Positions 18,063 through 32,572 of a stretch of DNA of 64,000 bases are shown piece after piece. This DNA comes from Mermis nigrescens (lineage: Eukaryota > Nematoda > Enoplea > Mermithida > Mermithidae), in the NCBI GenBank assembly GCA_036768485.1, contig JAVLUZ010000273.1:3245015-3309014 (forward strand). The letters are read 5' to 3'. A program made the translations under genes and the position numbers. Positions within the stretch are counted from its first letter, which is position 1; each line of letters opens with the position of its first letter. The notes beneath the pieces are model-generated. The model worked only from the letters and a program-made list of their open reading frames with translations, searched no databases and was not told the DNA's origin.

Positions 18063-20954
18063 CCATGGTGAGGTGAAAAATTTAAAAAATTAAAAAATTT
18101 TCTTGCTCGATTTTAAATTTGGATATCAAAAATCTGTCTCTTAACCTATTGGTATGCTAACTTCTCAATTTCAAATTGAAGCCTGACTCCAAAACATTTT
18201 AAAATTCTTTTCTCTGCATTTAATTTTGCAGTTTTGAAAGAAAAACAATGCAGAAAATAATAAATTGGCACAAAACGCCAAAAACTTTCGACACATTCAC
18301 TCTTTTAAAATAAAATCTGGGCTTCTAAAGAAAGAAAAAGAGAGAACATAAAGAATCCAGTGCAAAGCGCCAGAAAATGTTGAGTTTAAAAGCTAGAAAG
18401 TGTGCTAAAAACGCATTTTGGCTGTGCTTTCAAATGACTGCATAAAGCTGGGAATGCAGATTGAAGCTTACAATTGCATATGAGATTGAGATAATTTTTT
18501 CCAGAGGATATTCAAGAGATTACGCTCATTTCATGAGGATATGAGAGCTGTGGTATGCCAACTTTTTCAAAAACAGTCAAAAACATGTCCAAAAAATTGC
18601 CTTTATCACGCGAAATAGCATCTTCTGGTGTTTTACATTGTATACTTTTACGTAAAATCACTTTTGACGAATTTTCTTTAAAATTTTAAAATTTTAGATA
18701 ATTTTGTGCAGGAAAATCTTTAAATTATCGTGACTTTAACAAAAGTCTGGCGCGAAGCACCGGAAAATTTGTGAAATTAAGGCGGATAGACGTCTAGAAG
18801 CATGATTTACTGCTTGATTTCGTGTATTAATAGTATTTGATGTGAAACATCGAAGAAGAAAACTATGCAAAAATAGCTGTTTCTACTGTTAAAATTGTTT
18901 TGAAACCTACATGAACACGAAATGGTTTCCAGATCGCCAAGAAAGTAAATAAATGTCATTAGTAAGTATCATCCGGCGGGTAGCACCATAAAAATTACTG
19001 AAATTATGGTCACTGATGGTTGAAAATCATTGCAAATTGCATACCATTCTTTATCTTGCCAAATATTTTTGACCGATGGAGGGGCCGGCTGTCCCCTCCT
19101 GCCCCCCCCCTTAAATCCGCCCCTGGATAGAGTGATTGGCAAATTGCTCCTGATACACAAATACTGTATCTGTGTAACAAATAACAATTAACAAGATGAG
19201 TTGGCTTCTCATCATACTTTGAAAGCATCCCATTATGCATAATCCATTTCCACTTCACCTGAGGAAAAAAGCAGAAGGTCCCCTTTGCTTTTAAAAAGAT
19301 ATTTGTCCATTTCCTCCTTGTTTTTGCTATTTCATTACTTATGCTTAGAGAATGTTCATCAATTTTTAGGAAAGTCATTCGCTTTTTAGCTGAGCTGATT
19401 GAATTTTCTGAAAATGTAGAAATGACTCGAAGCTTGTTTTTGCGCTAATGTCATAGAGAAAGAGTCTCACTTTGAAAGGGTGGGGGCAGGAAAATAAATA
19501 TAGCGAGAAAATAATTTTTGATGCGTATTGAAACTCATGGTATACGTATACATCATATCATCTTATATATAATTCATGTATCTAATGAACACTTTTTATA
19601 GTGATGTACTAATATGCTGTGTACTGCTCTAATTGACAATTGTGAAAATTAATCCTCAAAGCAAAAAGGACGCACTTAAATTAGAAGATATTTTGAAAAC
19701 ATGTACATTGTGCTTTATATTGTTATTCATATGTGATTTGCTTTGCTGCATTGTACAAATTAAATAATCTAATCGATTTTGCACATATACCTACATAATG
19801 CTGCTATGTACCTACATATAGTGTGATGCAAACAGCATGTAAAATGCAAAATCTCAAATAAATACACATTCTGCTTCAAAAGTATCCGTCTTAATGCCAC
19901 TGCTTTGTTAAAAGCATGGCCAATGCGAAAATCGATTTTCGAAAAAGGATGCTTAAGTTCCTACATTGTGTATGTACATATGTATGACAGACTTGTACCT
20001 ACATAGATATGCAACAGATGCATGGCATATAGCAAAGTGATGATCGCGTATGAGCCTTTGAAAACTGGCGTTTTTCCCCATACCACCATTTTTACATGGA
20101 CCTTTAAAAATTCTTGCACCCCCAGAACTTTAGTGCTGCTAACCTAGGATTTAATTTCTGGGATTTTTGCCAGAATTTGGCCGCTGCCCATGTATGGCAA
20201 TGTGGCAACTGCTTGATTGTACATATGAGTCATTCAGCATGCCTACTACACTATGATGGACGATCATTTGTCATTGCGTGTTGTATGTAGTCAATGGGGA
20301 GTTGTGGAAAATCTAGGATGCATATGTATGCAAATATGAGCCGATTCTGTTGCATTTGTAGTTTTTAGCCCACAAAAATAAAAATCCGAAATCCATGTGT
20401 ATAGATGTACCAAATCCTTAGTCACAAAAAGTCAGCATTCTTTTGTCATTGACCTATCTTTGAACACACACTACTTACATACATATACTTTATTGATTGC
20501 AATCAATGTATTGCTTTCCATGATAAACTAATCAATGTTATCAGCCTTTTGAAGACGGGCCAGTCATTCTATTTAGTTAGTGCGTGTATTGCATCGCCTA
20601 TGGCATGTAGGTATAGCAAGTAAATGCAGACATAAACCGCACAGCATAGGTTATGCCAACGTGGACCTGCTAAATAAAGGACCAATCAATAAATGAGCGC
20701 TTTCAATGCATAATATATTCTGATTCCCCTGCATCATTTTCTACGACACAAAGTCTAATGCTAGTTCATTTACTAGGACATAAAAAGATAAGCATTGTAC
20801 CAGATAAAAAAATAAAAAGTATCATGCTACATCAGTACACACATACGCATGAATGCTAGAAAAGGGGAAATACAATCGTAATTCGTGAAACTTCATTTTG
20901 TTTTGATAAAAATTCCTTTGAAAATAAAGAGGGCCTCAATGCAATACATATGAG
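18063..20954. other. Noncoding, with MITE fragments
   Basis: No gene recognised. 18300-18900 has recurring AAGCGCC and GCGAAGCACCGG motifs. 19065-19125 ends AAATCCGCCCCTG, the terminus of the MITE type found whole at 61844-62019. 20065-20205 holds two broken right-end pieces of MITE family A. 19780-20020 is rich in TACATA/TGTATG. Confidence 0.5.
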
Positions 20955-21185
20955 CAGGGGCGGGGCGTGGGTTTGGGAGGGTATGCACCCCTAGAAGTAG
21001 AAATCCCCCCAGCATTCAAGTTAAAAAAATATTTTTTAGCAATTTTTTTAATGCCATTGGATAGTGCTCTATAAGAAATGTCAAAAAATGGTGTTTTTTT
21101 GCCATACAACCACTTTTAAGACCATTTTCTGACCTTTGAAAAAAATTTTCACCTCCCCCCAGAATTTGGGTGCTGCCAACCTATG
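20955..21185 (+). mobile_element. hAT-like MITE (family A), degraded copy
   Basis: It starts CAGGGGCGGGGCGTGGG and ends GCTGCCAACCTATG, with the ATGCCATTGGATAGTGCTC core at 21052-21070. No clear target duplication remains. Confidence 0.75.
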
Positions 21186-24100
21186 ATAGGCACTAATGTA
21201 TATAGTTAACGAGATGGAGTATGGAAATGTTCGTACTCGGACTGACTTTTGATAATCTATCTGAATGCTTAAAATTTTTCCGTCCAAAAATAAATGTTCA
21301 TTACATTCAATCGCTTTCTCGGCGGCCTAGAGGCCATATTTTTGTGCATCCACAGAGAAGAAATACAAAAAAAATTAAGTAAATCAAGAATCTAAATATT
21401 TTTTAATCTAAATTCACCAATTTTCCGGATTCAAGCTAGAGTCTAAAAAATTGTAGCACTTTTATTGATGCACAATGGCCAAGTGGAACTTTTTTTTTAA
21501 AATGCATGCATCCCAAAATCATTCTGAGTAAAAGTATTAGCATTATGTAAAACAGCAAAAAACGCATTCTTCAACATATTTTTGGATACTTTGGAAAATG
21601 TTTGTGTACCATCAGCCTCCTTTACTTTCAAAATTAGGGATCCACCAATGAACATGAGTGTATAATACACAAGTACACAGCCTATATCCAAGAGGTAAAA
21701 GGGCCGCCCAGCACTGACAAAAAAGACATAATTTTATAAGGAAGATTGCCCAGAAGGAAAATAGTCAAGGTACATAAACTAGATGTAGTAAATAGTCAAG
21801 AATAGTTGGCCTGGCACTCCATTCAAAGTCATTAATTTTTTACTTCAAAATTGATCTTATAGTTTAAATGACAATTTTTTTGGCTATTCAGTGTGAATGG
21901 CAATATTTTTAGCCATAATTTTAACATTGAAAAAATTAGCGACTCCTTCAAAAATGAAATCCTTGATATAAGCATGTACTATTGGACATTTAAAAGCTGA
22001 TTTACAAAGTGCGCGTAAGTGAACAACACGGAGCAGGACAATAGTCCTTATACAAGTCACCAGGGCAAAGACGGAATGGGGGCATTTATGTGATGGAGTA
22101 TCCCGCCCAATGTAAGTTTGTTGCCCCAATCTCCCTAAAGCCGGAAAATTTATGACCCCTCCACAACATTGGAAAAAAATTCGGAGATCATGATTCCCTC
22201 TTAAAAATGGCGGGGACACTGGCCTAACATTTTGAGCCACCACATGTATGACTGACAAATGACCCAAGAGAAGAATTTGAAGAAAGGCGTGCCCCCATCG
22301 GCCCAACAATACTGCTGAGACAAAGAAACTGTTGACTTTTTTAGGGCTTCAAAGTCATATTTTAGTTCTAGAAATATTTTTTGTATTTACTGGATATTAA
22401 CTATTTGAATTTAAATGCTTGAAATGTTCTGAATTTTGCATTAGGATCATTAATGAGCTCATAAGTTAACAAATACAGGGCAGATCAGCGATTTCCATTT
22501 TTAGATACTAGAACAGGCTAGGCACTTATTCATCACTAAGCTCCCTCACACTAACATGCTTCTAAAAATTTTTCATAATTTGTGCAATGCTATGCATGAT
22601 TGATGGGAAATGTCAGAAGGGTATTATTTGCTTAAATAAGCTGCTAATCAATTTTCATGTGTTATGTTGGCCGTTGAAAACATTTGGTTTCTGAAAATGC
22701 AGTGCTTCAATTTCATTACTTATAATTTTGTTTACCTACTCAGTGAATCTACAAATTCGAAAAAAAAAGTCAGAAAGAAAGTATAGAAAGGTATTAAAAT
22801 AAACAAAATATGCAATTATGCACCAGTAAAATAAACGCCACAAGTTTAACCATTAAATAAATGATAAACTCCTAAATAAATAGGCACATATTACAAAAAA
22901 TGACAAACAAAAGAGTCATTCCATGAAATACAGAAATGCAATGAGTAAAAAAGCAGGAGCGATTTAAACACATTTGAGTCATTTAAACATCATATGTAGG
23001 CGCACAAATGTGACCAAGCAGAATTTGGAAGGTTCTTACTATTTTCTGTGAAGTTTTCTTTTTCAAAATTCTTTGAGATAAATATTTTGTCCTTTTTGAC
23101 CAATAACAACATTTGTACTGGCCCCAAAAAATGTGGTTCTGCCTGCATAGGGTAGTCAGCTAATAATATTTGAAATTTTCTGACGTTCACTTGGAAGTAC
23201 TGAGGACACTAAGAATTGATAAAAATTTAATTTTACCCTATAAATTTCTAGTGTGTAAAAATTATTTTTTATATAAGATAGCCAATTAAGAGCATAAGTT
23301 TTAGTCTCAAACAACTCTTGTAATACGCACAAGAGACAAGATTATATGTTTACAGCACATCAATGAGTATTAATAAGTTGCTGCATTGAAAGTTTTTCTC
23401 CATTAAACATTAAGCTCAGTGGCCTATTTAATATAAAATACAGGGCATTCCTGACCAATATTTTGGCTCATTATTTTGTAATCCGCATCACTTCTTCATG
23501 TTAAATAATCCGAATTAAGCTCTGACTGTTGAACAGATTGACCATTCTAGAGCACTGTAAATTAGGTAAAAAAGCCAATTTAAATTATCAGTTTTCAATG
23601 AACACGGAGGCAACCAAAGTATTATTCTGCATACAGGTGGGGGTGGGGGGCAGGGCCATAACTAAGAAAGGGATAATGGCTGCCCTACCCTTAATCGTAG
23701 CTAACTTTTGGTATGTAAAGGTAGGATAATGCACACAAAGATGAGAAAATTGCATTTATTTGCCAAAAAAATTGTCAAATTTTGGGTGGGGGGTATTTAG
23801 GTTTCTTGGGAGGAGTGCATACCCCTCAAGCCCCCAGGCCCAAGTGTGAGCACAACCGTAAACCAACATTTTTACAGCCTACTAAAAGAAAAGAATTTTT
23901 CTAAACCTAGAATTTTATTAGCTTGATGGATAGCAAATAACATAGGAAATTTCAGTTTTCACGAGCTATCCCTATGAAATTTTTGTGAATTTTTATAATT
24001 TACTTTTAGTCCGCCCGCCCCCTTCTTGGCCGGATCCTGGATACGGACCTGCTGGGGGTATGAGACATCTCCTGGTCCTAACAAGACTTTTAGACGGCAC

Positions 24101-25362
24101 ACCCCTCTCAGGCCATTTTGGGCTAAAGCCTGCTGTTCGAACCATGAAAAAGCTTCAAATTACATAACTGTAAATCAAGTATCTGCAAATACTTATTTTT
24201 TGAACACTTTAAACGTGCAATTTCTCCATCCAGTCACTTTTCCATTATTTTACATACTGATGTTACTGATCATTCCATTGCTTTTATTGTTAAGTGTTTC
24301 TGAGCAAGCTTGATCACAAAAATTCATGGAGAGGCACCAAAATTGGACATTTGAAAGCAAAACTTAATTATTTACTTGAGCCCTTCTCTAGGAAACTCAG
24401 TTTGACCATGATCAAGTATGATAGGTAGAATATACATCAGGAATTTATCACAAAAAAAATGCTCGAAATTCTAGAAATTCCAGACATCAAGTTTTAAAAA
24501 ATTCAGAGAGAGCTAAACTTATTATAGGGTCAAAGATGTTTTTTTTAAATTAACATACAGGCAGGCATGCAAGGCATGGAAAATTAAGAATGAGCAAGAC
24601 AAAAAACTTTTCCTAATGCCCCTTTTTTAGGCTAAAAAACGATGAGCATGCGCCAAAAACGCCACTTTAGGTGTTTCTGACAATACTGTTTTTTACAAAA
24701 TAAAAACTTCAAAAAATTCGAGAAAAATTGATTAAATTGAACAAAGAATAGGTAGTCAAAAAAAAAACGCAAAACTTCGAAAATTTGACACTTATGGCCT
24801 GGACATCAATAAAAACGCTTAAAACAGGACATTTTCTATGAATTTTTCGGAAAACCACAAATTCTAAGAGAGTGTGAAAAAATTTCTAGAAGAATGAAGA
24901 ATTCTTTTCTAAGATCTGGATGAGTAGCATACAAAATTGGTAAAGTAGAAAATAAAATTTTTGATAAATGAAAAAAATGAGGAAAAGGTTGTTAAAAAAT
25001 AAATGTTGCATGCAAGCAGGCTTGTCAAAAAACCGAACAAAAATTCAGCATCCCCAGCAAAAATGGCCGTTTCCCACAATAGAAAAAGTTATATGTATCT
25101 CCGCCCGATCTTTGGTAAAAACTTGCAATTTCACTGATTTTAAGTGATTTTTGTCATTTTTGAATACAAATCGGAAATTGCTTCCCCCTGGAAAATGGAT
25201 AAGAACCCCCTACCAAAATTTTGAGCCATCGTAAACGTGCATGCCTACACCTAAGATTTTGAACAATTAGTGAAGTCATGGGATTTTAAAAAACAAGAGA
25301 TGCCATTTAAAAAAAAACAAGAAACCTACACATGGGCACAGGAGGTAAGGGGGTATTACCAC
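21186..25362. other. Noncoding A+T-rich DNA
   Basis: No gene recognised. A 141-codon minus-strand ORF (21884-22309) has no recognisable domain. A partial MITE family A piece lies at about 23755-23850. 23950-24060 is a copy of the GAGCTATCC/GTCCGCC repeat also seen near 2700 and 27500. 22150-22260 and 25190-25240 share a phrase on GAGCCA/TGGCTC with 26880-26940. Confidence 0.45.
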
Positions 25363-25622
25363 CATAGGTGGGCAGCACAGAGATTCTAGCTAGGGGGAGG
25401 GTGAAAAAATTTTCAGAGGTCAAAAAATGGTCTTAAAACTAGTTAAATGGCGAAAAAACACCATTTTTCGATGTTTCTCATTGTGCTCTATCCAATGGGA
25501 TCAAGAAATTGCTAAAAAAGCAAAAAAATTTAAAAATTGAATTTTTGGGGGATATTTTGATTTCTGGGGGATATTCCAACTTCTGAGGGTGCATATCCCC
25601 AAATCCCCCATGCCCATGTGTG
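25363..25622 (-). mobile_element. hAT-like MITE (family A)
   Basis: It starts CATAGGTGGGCAGCAC and ends GCCCATGTGTG. A perfect 8-bp duplication ATTACCAC lies at 25355-25362 and 25623-25630. Confidence 0.9.
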
Positions 25623-25630
25623 ATTACCAC

Positions 25631-28210
25631 TACCCCAGATTCTGGAAAAATGGGTACCGTCAAACAATTTTGAGAAACAAAAGGCGAGGCACTGAAAGTT
25701 CTGATATCATTGTGATATCATTGTAGAGAAAGACCAAAAATTCTACCTGAAAGCTGTAAAACTACCAAAATTTTATATCCGGATTGGTAAATTTTTGTAT
25801 TTTATCGCATAAATTGGCAAAAACCAATTAAGAAGAGTCAAGAAACAAATTTAGCCATGCGTTTCTTCCAAGTTTGCTGCAAACTGACAGAACGGATTAA
25901 AATTATATTATTAATTGAAAATATTTTTATAGGTTACATTAGAATTTCAGAAATAAGAACACTCAGACAGCTTTGAACGCTACTAGCATACTGAAAATAA
26001 GTTTGCTAAAAAGGAAAAATTACCTAATTAGGACAAGTATTTGACATTGATCTTGTAACTCAATTGCATCAAACAAACCAAGCGGACTGACTATCACTCT
26101 ACAAAAGATAACTATATAAAGTCAAATTATTCAAAGCAATATACATGTAAAAATCAACAAAGCAAACAGGTTTTTAGCATACTTTCCAGCTAGTAAACTC
26201 GAAATTTTCCATCGCTCTGTGTCAGATTTATCGTTTATGCAAAGTTTTGTCTTCTAAACAGCTCGAAATTGCTCAAATTTGAGTAAGACATAGAGAGCAT
26301 GTCATTTTCTTCCGACGCTGTGTGCTCATTTCATTGATTAGCTATAGTTTTTGCCTTATAGCCGACTAAAAACAGCACAAATTTGACTTATGACACGGGA
26401 AACATGGAATTTTTATAGCGCTTTACGCTATTTTTATCGATTATATATGTTTTCTGTCTTCTAGCCTGCTCAAAACCGCTCAAATTATAACTTGACATGC
26501 AGAAAATGTCAATTTTTTTGGCGCTTCACGCCCACTTATTCAATATCTGTATTGTTTTTCTCTATTAAGCGCAATCGCCGAGATCTGCCCAAAATTGCCT
26601 TTATTTTTGCCTATTTTCTAGAGTTTTTCTAGATATCTGGCTCTAAGAATATTCGGGCCCCCCAAATAAAATTCTGGATATGGGCCTGAATAGCACAAAC
26701 CTCGACCATTCTGCACTCTATGGGGTTTCACTATACATGTTACATGGGGGATAGGGGGATCCATTCACCAAAAGTCGGATGTCCCTCCAGAAGCCAGAAA
26801 ATTTTTGACCCCATCCCCCGATTTTTGAAAATAAATTGAATTTTCTGACAATTTTTAGGCGTTTTTTCGGCCAAAAATAGGTCATTTACTTCTCCCAAAA
26901 AAAATGGCCGAACCCCAAGCAAATTTAGAGCCATTACATGAATGGGTTCTGCTCTTCTCAGTAACGTTTTCAACCTCCAGAAATTTTTTTATCCCCTCCA
27001 GAATTTGCGATTTTCTAATTTTTAGAACATCGTCAAAAAGGTGCTGTTTAAAGCGCTTTTAGCTATCTGTTTACCCAAAAGTATCAGATTTGGGCGCTTC
27101 TAGCCAATTATTAATTTTTTGACTACATTTTGTTTAATTCATTTATTTTTTTGAAATAATTCCTCCTTCCTGCTTGCTAAAATCATTTTCAACATTTCCT
27201 ATAGAATGCTATCTGTAAAAACATACCTTCAGCCCGTCAATCAGGATGCTATGGTATTTAAGCTACCTCACCTATGCCATGCCAATAAGCTCTTCGTGTC
27301 TTATCGAAAACAAGTTAGTTCAGAAGAAAATCATAGCTGACTTTTGTGAAAAAACCCCAACTGGAGGTGGCTGGCCCCCTCGGCAAAAAATTTTGAAAGT
27401 TTAGGTAACAACGCAAAAATTGCACGTCTTTGACCTAGAATCTTCAAATTTTTGACGCTTTTCACCAGAGATGTTAAGCATTACCCATATTTTTGGCCCG
27501 AGCTATCCTGACAAATTTTCCAAGATAATTACCAATTTATGTTAAATCCGCCCACCCTATAACCCCCTGGCCCAATCTTGGATAAAAGCCTCACCTTCAA
27601 TTTATTTAATTGTAAATTTTTCAATGGAAGTTTCAGAAAGAGCATATTTTATCAATTTTCCACGTGTTTTTCGAGACGGAAATTTTTTTTACAAATCGAA
27701 TGATCAAGGAAAGCATGTTTCCTTGATAAATTCTTACCTGCTTGCTTGTAATTAAATAATGCAAATCGCTGGAAATTTCCAGATCAATCTCATAATCAGT
27801 CATCTATGGATTCAGTGGCCAAGTAACTAGCACATTATTAATTCGTTGAGTTGGGCCTGAAAAAAATTAATCATAAAAATTTTAAGCATCAGCAACAATG
27901 ATTAAGGACTGCACGGAAATACAAGCACAATTACAATTCTCTTCAACAATCGAATGAAGATTTTTGATTCAATATTTTTAAAATGTTGAGCATTTATGAT
28001 GTTGTGAAGATTTGGGGAGGTTATTCCTTTATTTTTAGGAAGGTTCCTGCTGTAAGCCCTGAATTAAATGACAGAACTTTGCCAGAAACGCAGCAAAATT
28101 ACATTTTTGAAGGATATGCAATTTTCAGCTAAAAACAGGCACTTAAAATTTCACTCTCCTTGAATTCCTCTGATGCATGTATATGCGTTTTTCGAGGGAA
28201 AGGATGTATA
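25631..28210. other. Noncoding dispersed-repeat DNA
   Basis: No gene recognised. It has repeated GCGCTTCACGCC-like motifs (26519-26532, 27091-27100), a CATGGGGGATAGGGGG...CATTACATG block at 26738-26945 that may be another short element, and the GAGCTATCC/CCGCCCACC repeat at 27500-27600. Confidence 0.45.
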
Positions 28211-28453
28211 CACACGTAGGCATAGGGGGTTTAGGGTATGCCAGTGCCACCCCCATAAGGCCGAATACCCTTATAATTCAATTTTTTGAAATTTTTCTGT
28301 TTTTTTGTGATTTTTTGATGCCAATAGATAGTGGTCGATGTGAAACGTTGAAAAAAGGTGTTTTTCGACATACCACCACCAATGAGATCATCTTTTACCT
28401 TTAAAAAATCTTAAACCACTCCTAAAATTTTGTTGCTGCCCTGCCTACCTATA
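28211..28453 (+). mobile_element. hAT-like MITE (family A)
   Basis: It starts CACACGTAGGCATAGGGG and ends GCCTACCTATA. Flanks GATGTATA and GATGTATC are an 8-bp duplication with one mismatch. Confidence 0.82.
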
Positions 28454-28461
28454 GATGTATC

Positions 28462-31401
28462 CCAAGTCTATCTACAGAGAAACATTCTAAGGAAGTTGTG
28501 ATTAAAAAACCAAGCCATAAAATAGATTCAAGAGAAAAATAATAGTGAACGGAAAGTTCCAGTCTGGAAAGAGAAAGCTTTGTTGGACCCCAAACATAAT
28601 TGTGCTATTAATGTTTAGTCCGCGCTGGATAAGGACAATTTTATAATGGGAAAATGCGTCTTAGAGGGGTAAAACTTCAGAATTTTCTGACGCTTCGCGC
28701 CATCTTGATGCATTATTGAGTTTTTATTGTCAGAAGCAACTTCATAAATTGCTAAAGTGTTGTACTGAATGTAGAAAATAAAGTTTCAACAGAAATAGGT
28801 AACATATTTTGGATCATGATATGCCTAGTAAAGCATAAGTAAGAATTTTATAAACAAAGTGTTAATCACCGTCAATGTGTGTAGCGTACATTTTCCTACT
28901 AAGAAACACTAAATTTTTGACATGCAAGCTCAATTTTTGAATGGTTTTAGACCTCCTAGAAAAGGTGGAAAACATTTTGAGTCTAGTCTTCGATGTCAAC
29001 TGACCCCGTAAACATAAACTAATGATTCCGGCAGCAGCCTCTTGATACTTAAGTGCGAGTTTTTCTTGAAGGATTAAGGAGGCTGAGAATAAAACAATAA
29101 ATATTACACCAATCAAAAAATGGATTTCATTTCCATGATCAACATGCCATAATCAACTAGGGCCGGCGAAATTTTGTTTATTTCTTCAAAATATTTTGGT
29201 AGGTGGAGAACCACTAAGCCCTTAAGATAGCTTAATATGCTAAGTTGATGAACACGTGAATCAGATTTGGTCTTGAAATGGAAGCTGCAGTAACCTATGA
29301 TTTTATAAAGAGATTGCAGCCTTACTGGGAGAGTTTTATGGAAAAAGAAAAAAAGATGTCAACTTTAAAATCAAAAAACGCAACTATTTTGCCAAAGTGC
29401 CAAAATGTAACGTCAATACCTAACAAATGGGAACCTGTGGCAAAATAGGCAGTTTTTCGCAAATAACATTCTGTAACTTTAGTTTTTATAAAATATTTTT
29501 TACTAAATATTTGTGCGCCGTATTTTTCTACCTAAAAAACTTTACTTTTTGAATTTATGATCAGTGGTTTTTGCGTTAATCTAATTGTAAGTTTTCCAAG
29601 ACAGGCACATCTTCAATGTTTTCATAGGTAATTTTATTTAGATTACTGTAGCGCAAGTACTTGTCTATTGTTTATAACAACTATTATATCATCAGGAAGA
29701 AAATTTAATTTTGCATTTTTTGAAGCATGTTTTATTAAGATATGTACAGTATATCATGAGTAATCAACAAAAAACACCAAAAATAGTCATTTATGGTGAA
29801 AACAACGTTCACAAGCGACTAGCAACAAAAATTAAATTCTGAGAGCCAATCAATTTGAGGGGAGTAGTTAATTTTCTTGGAGAGTCCCAGACCCTCACCA
29901 GATCCCTAAGCATATGCTAGTATGGTCCGGACAATCTTGCTAAATTAATATATCTACTCTAGCGCTTAATTCTTTTTATCTTAGCACCTCATAGTTTTAA
30001 AGCTGTATCATTGTTTATTTGATTGTGTGAAAAATAAATTTTTCATTATCAGAAGTGATAGCTCAAATCATGATTGTTTAAATTGCAGCCTGCAATGTAA
30101 CGTCTTTGGAAGAATGGCTCAGTGAAAACAGTAATTGAGTGCAAAAAAATGCTTTTGAAGGCACTGCTGCCAGACTTGTTGAAAAGTATCTGCAAAGGAA
30201 AGGACTTCTGCTTAAAAAACTATTGATTTTGTGCCTTTTCTGATATCAGAGTCAAATGAACAATATCCCATGGAGATTTACTTGAAAATGTGGCTCACAC
30301 ATTGCATCAAATAATGAGTTCATTTGATGTTGTTTTATCATTATAGTTTGTTTCACTGAACATTGTGCATTAGTTTTAAGAGTTTTTATCAACAATTGGC
30401 TGACATATTATGAATATTATATTTAAGATTAATGCTATGATAGCAATCTGTCAGAGTATTGTCAGTGATAGTTTCTAAGGATTATGCAAGAAGTTATGTG
30501 AAACAGACTATTTGTTCCTTAAATTTCATGTAATGTTCTTTGCAAAGAGCCCTTGTAAAGCTGTCTGTATGGACTCTGGATGACTTTAATTTCGCTTTTG
30601 TGAAATAGCAAATTTTAAGAGATTGGAAGGGCCAACACCTCTTGGTCTAAAACAGATGGCAAGATCACAAATTGATATATATTTTCTAAGGATTTTCGGC
30701 CATTGTTAGTAAGATTTTACAAAAAATTTTTGAAAAATGAAATTCATTGACTCATAGTGGTATAAAATCCTTATATTGTGCCATAGAAGTAGATTTGCGC
30801 ATCAAAATAGATTTTGTGCTACTTATAATAGACTATTGGGCAGAAGCACACTGAGTTTTTTTCATAGCATAGCATAATAGTGCATGCGAACATTGATAAT
30901 TGAAAGGGAGTGCCAAATGAGTTTCCTTAGATTTTGTTTACCAAAACTGTACAAATTTTCTGACCTCCAGTGCCTAGTTGTTTGGTAAAATATCAAGCAA
31001 AATGGAGGTCTTTGTCAGACAATTTCAATTTTCTCTGTGCAAGAAGACAGAATTGTGCAGACAAACGCAATTTGATGCATAAAGAGCAGCTGGTTTTTCT
31101 GATTTGAAATAAATTTTTTCAGCTAGTCAATTTCTAGACATATCTGCATAATTAAATTTTATGCAAAATATGTATTCTATTGAACTTAGTTATACAAATG
31201 AAAAAACAAGGAGGGACTAGATTTTGCCCAAAATTTTGGGAATACGAATATTGTTCACAAGGGTCCCCAAAAGGACAAAGTTTGACATTCTTGAAGTGCA
31301 TTTAAATGACTATAAGAACAGATCTAGCATACTTCAACCAATAAATTTTTGGTAACTTTGCACCACATTTATTGTTTGCAAAATAAATTGAGTGATTATT
31401 T
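28462..31401. other. Noncoding DNA left of element 2
   Basis: No gene recognised. GACGCTTCGCGCCATC at 28690-28705 is another member of the AAGCGCC motif class. A 30-bp phrase around ATGCAAGAAGTTATGTG (30484-30500) closely matches ATGCAAGAAGTCATGTG inside the BEL RT of element 3 (54974-54990), so a BEL-type scrap may lie here. Confidence 0.4.
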
Positions 31402-32572
31402 TGTCACAACCACTCTTAGACCTTAATTTCACACCTTAGAAGATGATTATCAATATTCCTTAGCAAACATAGATATTCTTGGCGTGCTTTTTCTACTTCA
31501 CACTTTATACCTCAAATATCCATGTACTTATGTGTGTACCTAACAAAATCGAGAAGCTAGAAATTTGGAGTTATATTATTTAACATCATATACCAAAAAC
31601 TCACATTTTCAAATTTGACAAGTATGATGAATCAAAAGAAAATAAAACAATTGAAACTAGCGAGAATCTAGAGTGACTGACTTCTAGTAGGAACAAGCAG
31701 ATTTGTAGAGCCAAAACCAAATAGGCTAAGGGATAAATTTGACAATAATGGATGTCACAAGTACAAGATTGAGTTGAAAATTGGTAAAGACACTGAGCGT
31801 TTGAAAACAATTGTAAAAACTGAGCCATCTTTAATTTAATCCGACTTTTATAGTTTTCTGCAGTCACACAGTCTGGTGAGTAAAATGGATTAAACTAAAG
31901 CTTAATCATATTTGGTCAGAGGGAAGTCACTCTGCTTACTTTACTTTTTAATATATTTTGTGTGGAGTTTGCTTGTGTTTTATATGCATTACTGTGATAT
32001 AAACATTGTCCTTTTGACCTCTTTTAACCTCCCGCCTCTGCCATACTTTCTATGTCTCTTTTAGTCTTGCCGCTTTTTGTATCTATTTCATTGGCGTGCA
32101 TATTGCAATCTTCATAGATTTTATGCATAGTTACGTGCTAAAAGTTTTATCTCTCTGCACAGCTCATTTGCTGATTTATATATTGTTTTCTAGAATTTGT
32201 GTATAAACAGCGGATTTAGACTGGGTTCAGTTTTTGGCTACCAGCCGTTCTGTCTGGCTTTTAAATTGCTTAGATCAACTTTAAAGTTGGTCTCACAATC
32301 TTTTCTCAATCCTTATTTAGAAGCCTCTTTGTCTATCATTTGCATAATGTTACCTTATATTTGCTTAATCATCTCAGCTAAACTATGATACATAAAATAC
32401 AAGTGTGCATGAACAATTCTTACTTGTTTATAACAAAGTGGAAACTTACCACAATAAAGTATGCACTAATTTTACATTAATGTAGTTTAAATAATTATAA
32501 AAATTAATATAAAACTATGACAATGAGTTATTTTAATATACAATGATTATCGATGTACAGTGTTACTTGACA
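31402..32572 (-). repeat. 3' LTR of element 2
   Basis: On the plus strand it starts TGTCACAACCACTC and ends GTTACTTGACA. It aligns with 40895-42044 through shared phrases such as TCTACTTCACACTTTATACC (31492-31511) and CAGCGGATTTAGACTGG. Confidence 0.9.

Noticed and set aside
21884..22309. 141-codon minus-strand ORF with a hydrophobic N-terminus
   Set aside because: It lies in repeat-like noncoding DNA that shares phrases with 25190 and 26890, and no domain is recognisable.
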